A stretch of DNA of 57,333 bases from a bacterium HR40. Its GTDB lineage: Bacteria > Pseudomonadota > Alphaproteobacteria > Geminicoccales > Geminicoccaceae. The notes below the pieces were generated by a model, which was not told the DNA's origin, made no database searches, and worked only from the letters and a program-made list of their open reading frames with translations. Below, in pieces: positions 56,201 through 57,333 of the stretch. The DNA lies in assembly GCA_002898275.1 (NCBI GenBank), contig BEIQ01000008.1, positions 1-57,333 of the forward strand. The letters are read 5' to 3'. Every line of letters starts with the position of its first letter. Position 1 is the stretch's first letter. The translations under genes were made by a program, and so were the position numbers.

Positions 56201-56457
56201 TCTGGTCCCTCTATCCCGGGTCCTTCATCAAGGCGGAGACCAGAGACGGCAAAACTTTCAAGGGTTACTATCGGTCTTTCGATCGCAATACGGTGCGAAT
56301 TAGCATCACTCCCCCTCACCTCTGGGATAGCCGCGCCATCGAGCGCTTCGGCAGCCGGACGCTCGCGCGCTTCGAGAAATGGCATGTGGACCGGCTCGGC
56401 CGGCTGAGCCGCATCGCGCAGGAGGTGCGAACATGGCGTGGCGAGCCGTGCTCCTGA
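53248..56457 (+). CDS. cas9: CRISPR-associated endonuclease Cas9, type II-C
   Basis: RNA-guided DNA nuclease of 1069 residues, in the compact II-C size range. Order: RuvC-I with D8 in LGLDIGIGSCGW; arginine-rich bridge helix (about 56-85); recognition lobe; RuvC-II with E514 in VHLEMARDIG; HNH with D599 and H600 in QVDHIYPYS, then N614 and N623; RuvC-III with H739 and D742 in DHALDAIVVA; a C-terminal WED/PAM-interacting region. That region resembles Neisseria Cas9 (KYSIVPIYAWQ at 944-954, FEKWHVDRLG at 1042-1051). All catalytic residues are kept. ATG 53248 follows CGGAGG. Residues about 192-219 carry a duplicated motif. It overlaps cas1 by 25 bases. Confidence 0.95.
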   Translation: MARVLGLDIGIGSCGWAVVELPEIDPETGEIAGEFAILGCGVRGFQVPEEPDTRELKNKQRRQKRGQRRVIARRRLRMRQIRRLLREQGLPADPGPLPPGSPHDLVWRLRVEGLSRLLAPAEWARVLIHIARHRGFRATSKRDRNRGAESRLAATPASEPDESLTYAQRVMRIAAAEGCYRNRVGRSEPTPPSRDEVERQSRARAFGVDRTPLRDEVEREAQRLFEVQRRFGNPATSPDFERQYRHTAFSQRPLQGIAELVGRCRFLPEEKRAPKQAPSFELFRFLQSLAHLRLVESGSRERPLGAEERRQAESLFATRKHVTYAQLRKRLGLAQDVRFAGLVSSRKNPARKSPENPEDKTFASCEGSHLLAEALGSQRFFQLLDQAPEQLDRAAEILIREEDIATIRQRLAEAGFRPEEVSALTRDEVLDTVSGFKGVGHISTAACRRLIPHLREGLSYTEACAREGWDATAEGDLRLEDVRNPVVQKILRESLKQIDVVVREFGEPDRVHLEMARDIGKSPFDRRAIARAIQERTKERNDRAKEFENLLNRQPNDEELLRFELWKEQGGRCPYTFPDESAYIPVEALIASDNRVQVDHIYPYSRSGDDSFRNKVLCWTSANQQKRRRTPFEWFSQDRPDLWEAFEKRVQHDFPHMHKEKKRKLLARSFAERETEYRRRHLNDTRYAMRVLASALRQRFPTVGTRRVFARPGQITAIVRRAWGLDSLKRNNELGDRDHALDAIVVACTSESLLNRLTRLHQRLEELGRGRLVPEIETPLGSSSEARERFRTLVKRTVEAVLVSRSETRRGRGPLHGDTLYAFTRLPDNSEIQYERKYVWELTRADLDRLKDHDTRGRRVREALEEWFERAERAEKDLGKTSRAEKLQHFWRQSPPRIGQGPAIRRVRLKRRTTAGIKLRRGEGVAHADQETMVRIDVFEHDGKYSIVPIYAWQLALLDSPPNRAVRSGKGEDEWEEIGPEHRFLWSLYPGSFIKAETRDGKTFKGYYRSFDRNTVRISITPPHLWDSRAIERFGSRTLARFEKWHVDRLGRLSRIAQEVRTWRGEPCS
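53821..53904 (+). repeat. In-frame 24-bp direct repeat with palindromes inside cas9
   Basis: Bases 53821-53844 recur at 53881-53904 with 23 of 24 identical, exactly 60 bases (20 codons) apart; the products are PSRDEVER and PLRDEVER. Between and within the copies lie GCGGC-AAA-GCCGC (53841-53853) and GGCGT-N7-ACGCC (53866-53882), and TCGCGCG (53824-53830) is inverted as CGCGCGA a few bases beyond the first hairpin. The combination resembles an inserted palindromic element that kept the reading frame. Confidence 0.75.
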
Positions 56458-57326
56458 CCGGTCGCGCGCGGCTGCGGCTCAACCAGCAATGCTGCCTCGT
56501 CGAGCGCGACGAGGGGGAGATCCGCCTCGCCTTTGAGGACCTCGCCGGGGTCGTCCTCGACACCCCCGAGGTCTCCCTCTCCTCGGCCCTTCTCGCGCGC
56601 TTTGCGCGCGAGAAGGTGCTCCTCGTCACCTGCGACGAGCGCCATCTGCCCAACGGCGCCCTGCTGCCGCTCCAGGGTCATTTCCGCCAGCTCGCCACCC
56701 TTCGCCGGCAGCTCGCCCTTCCCCTCAAGACCAAGAAACGGCTGTGGCAGCGGCTCATTGCCGGCAAGGTGGCGAACCAGGGCCGGGTGCTCGCCCGCTT
56801 CGGCCACAAGGAGGCCTCGGCTCTTTTCGCCATGGCCGAGCGGGTCGCCCCGGGCGATCCCGACAACATCGAGGCGCGGGCAGCTCGCGACTATTTCGCT
56901 CGCCTCTTCCCCGACTTCCGCCGTCGACCGCGGGAGGGCGACCTATGCAACGCCATGCTCAACTACGCCTATGCCCTGCTGCGGGCCGGGCTCGCACGAG
57001 CCCTCGTGGCTCAGGGTTTCCATCCAGCCCTGGGCATCTGGCACGACAGCGTCGACAACCCCTTCAACCTTGCCGACGACCTCGTCGAGCCCTGGCGCCC
57101 ACTCGCCGATCTCCACGTGGCCCACCACTTGGGCGCGCGCCAATCCGCGCCCGATGAGCTCACCACCGAGGATCGCCGTGAGCTCGCGCGGCTTTTGGTG
57201 AGCGAACTGCGCCTCGACGGCCAGATCACCACCTTGTCCTGGGCGCTCGAGCGCTTCGTCGACAGTTTTCTTTTGGCCATCGAGCAGCAGCGCGCCGAGG
57301 CTCTGCTGCTTCCTGAACCGGTGTGA
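56433..57326 (+). CDS. cas1: CRISPR-associated integrase Cas1, type II
   Basis: Metal-dependent integrase that inserts new spacers with Cas2. The 297 residues match type II Cas1 in length. Predicted catalytic residues are E147 in NIEARAARDYF, H204 in LGIWHDSVDNPFN and E219 in ADDLVEPWRPL; the H-to-E spacing of 15 is the type II pattern. ATG 56433 has GGAGG 7 bases upstream and lies inside the end of cas9, so the two are translationally coupled. cas2 begins 4 bases after its stop. Confidence 0.95.
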   Translation: MAWRAVLLTGRARLRLNQQCCLVERDEGEIRLAFEDLAGVVLDTPEVSLSSALLARFAREKVLLVTCDERHLPNGALLPLQGHFRQLATLRRQLALPLKTKKRLWQRLIAGKVANQGRVLARFGHKEASALFAMAERVAPGDPDNIEARAARDYFARLFPDFRRRPREGDLCNAMLNYAYALLRAGLARALVAQGFHPALGIWHDSVDNPFNLADDLVEPWRPLADLHVAHHLGARQSAPDELTTEDRRELARLLVSELRLDGQITTLSWALERFVDSFLLAIEQQRAEALLLPEPV

Positions 57327-57330
57327 GACC

Positions 57331-57333
57331 ATG
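57331..57333 (+). CDS. cas2: First codon of the next gene, probably cas2 (cut by window edge)
   Basis: The window ends in ATG four bases after the cas1 stop. In type II-C loci the gene after cas1 is cas2, followed by the repeat-spacer array. Only the start codon is present, so identity is an inference from position. Confidence 0.5.

Noticed and set aside
54619-56385. 588-residue open frame antisense to cas9
   Set aside because: It mirrors the cas9 frame, has Gly/Ala/Arg-biased composition and no family motifs; cas9 has all catalytic motifs on the other strand.

Overview
The window is GC-rich chromosomal DNA that is almost fully coding. It looks like an alphaproteobacterium, probably a Rhodospirillales-type lineage. 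The grounds are the gene order rimP-nusA-ylxR-infB-rbfA-truB-rpsO-pnp, the divergent priA/xerC pair, CcmI/CcmA/CcmB, an ethylmalonyl-CoA-pathway hydratase, ETF-ubiquinone oxidoreductase, and frequent GTG starts with 4-base stop/start overlaps. No tRNA, rRNA, insertion sequence or CRISPR repeat array was seen.

Layout. (1) 368-4495: a 2-aminoethylphosphonate-type ABC importer (binding protein, ATPase, double permease), then a flavin reductase. (2) 5140-8723: a small membrane protein, an SDR, a diguanylate cyclase and an assimilatory sulfonucleotide reductase. (3) 8733-12732 (minus): ketopantoate reductase family protein, exonuclease III and PriA, divergent from xerC and an AsmA-like protein. 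(4) 16735-27614: fumC, divergent from the complete rimP-to-pnp translation/RNA-decay operon. (5) 27748-32663: a nitronate monooxygenase-like flavoprotein, ccmI, a cupin, mesaconyl-CoA hydratase and a small copper-binding protein behind a CueR-like promoter. (6) 32677-43209 (minus): a ten-gene operon with acyl-CoA ligase, livG, livH, livM, binding protein, livF, a degenerate nuclease-like protein, a phenylacetate-CoA ligase-like protein, ccmA and ccmB. It probably takes up a carboxylic acid and activates it to a CoA thioester. (7) 43464-52921: ribokinase, rpsI/rplM, iolD, an orphan molybdenum-hydroxylase large subunit, an anion transporter-like protein and ETF-QO. (8) 53068-57333: a type II-C CRISPR-Cas locus with cas9, cas1 and the first codon of cas2.

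The CRISPR locus is the most interesting part. Cas9 is compact (1069 aa) and has every RuvC and HNH catalytic residue. Its recognition lobe carries a 20-codon-period duplication with palindromes that looks like an inserted element. The intergenic region upstream of cas9 contains a good minus-strand promoter (TTGCCA-N16-CTATAA). The RNA it would start has an AAGG-led, nexus-like hairpin and a strong GC stem, which suggests a tracrRNA read away from cas9. The array must lie beyond the right edge, so the anti-repeat could not be tested.

Regulatory sites read directly from sequence include face-to-face fumC/rimP promoters sharing one -10 element, a CueR-like operator at copZ, a TTGACA-N17-TACATG promoter for rplM-rpsI, the rpsO-pnp hairpin, and a two-way terminator between iolD and the hydroxylase gene. 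Starts were chosen from Shine-Dalgarno spacing and family length. Functions rest on remembered family motifs, not on database searches.
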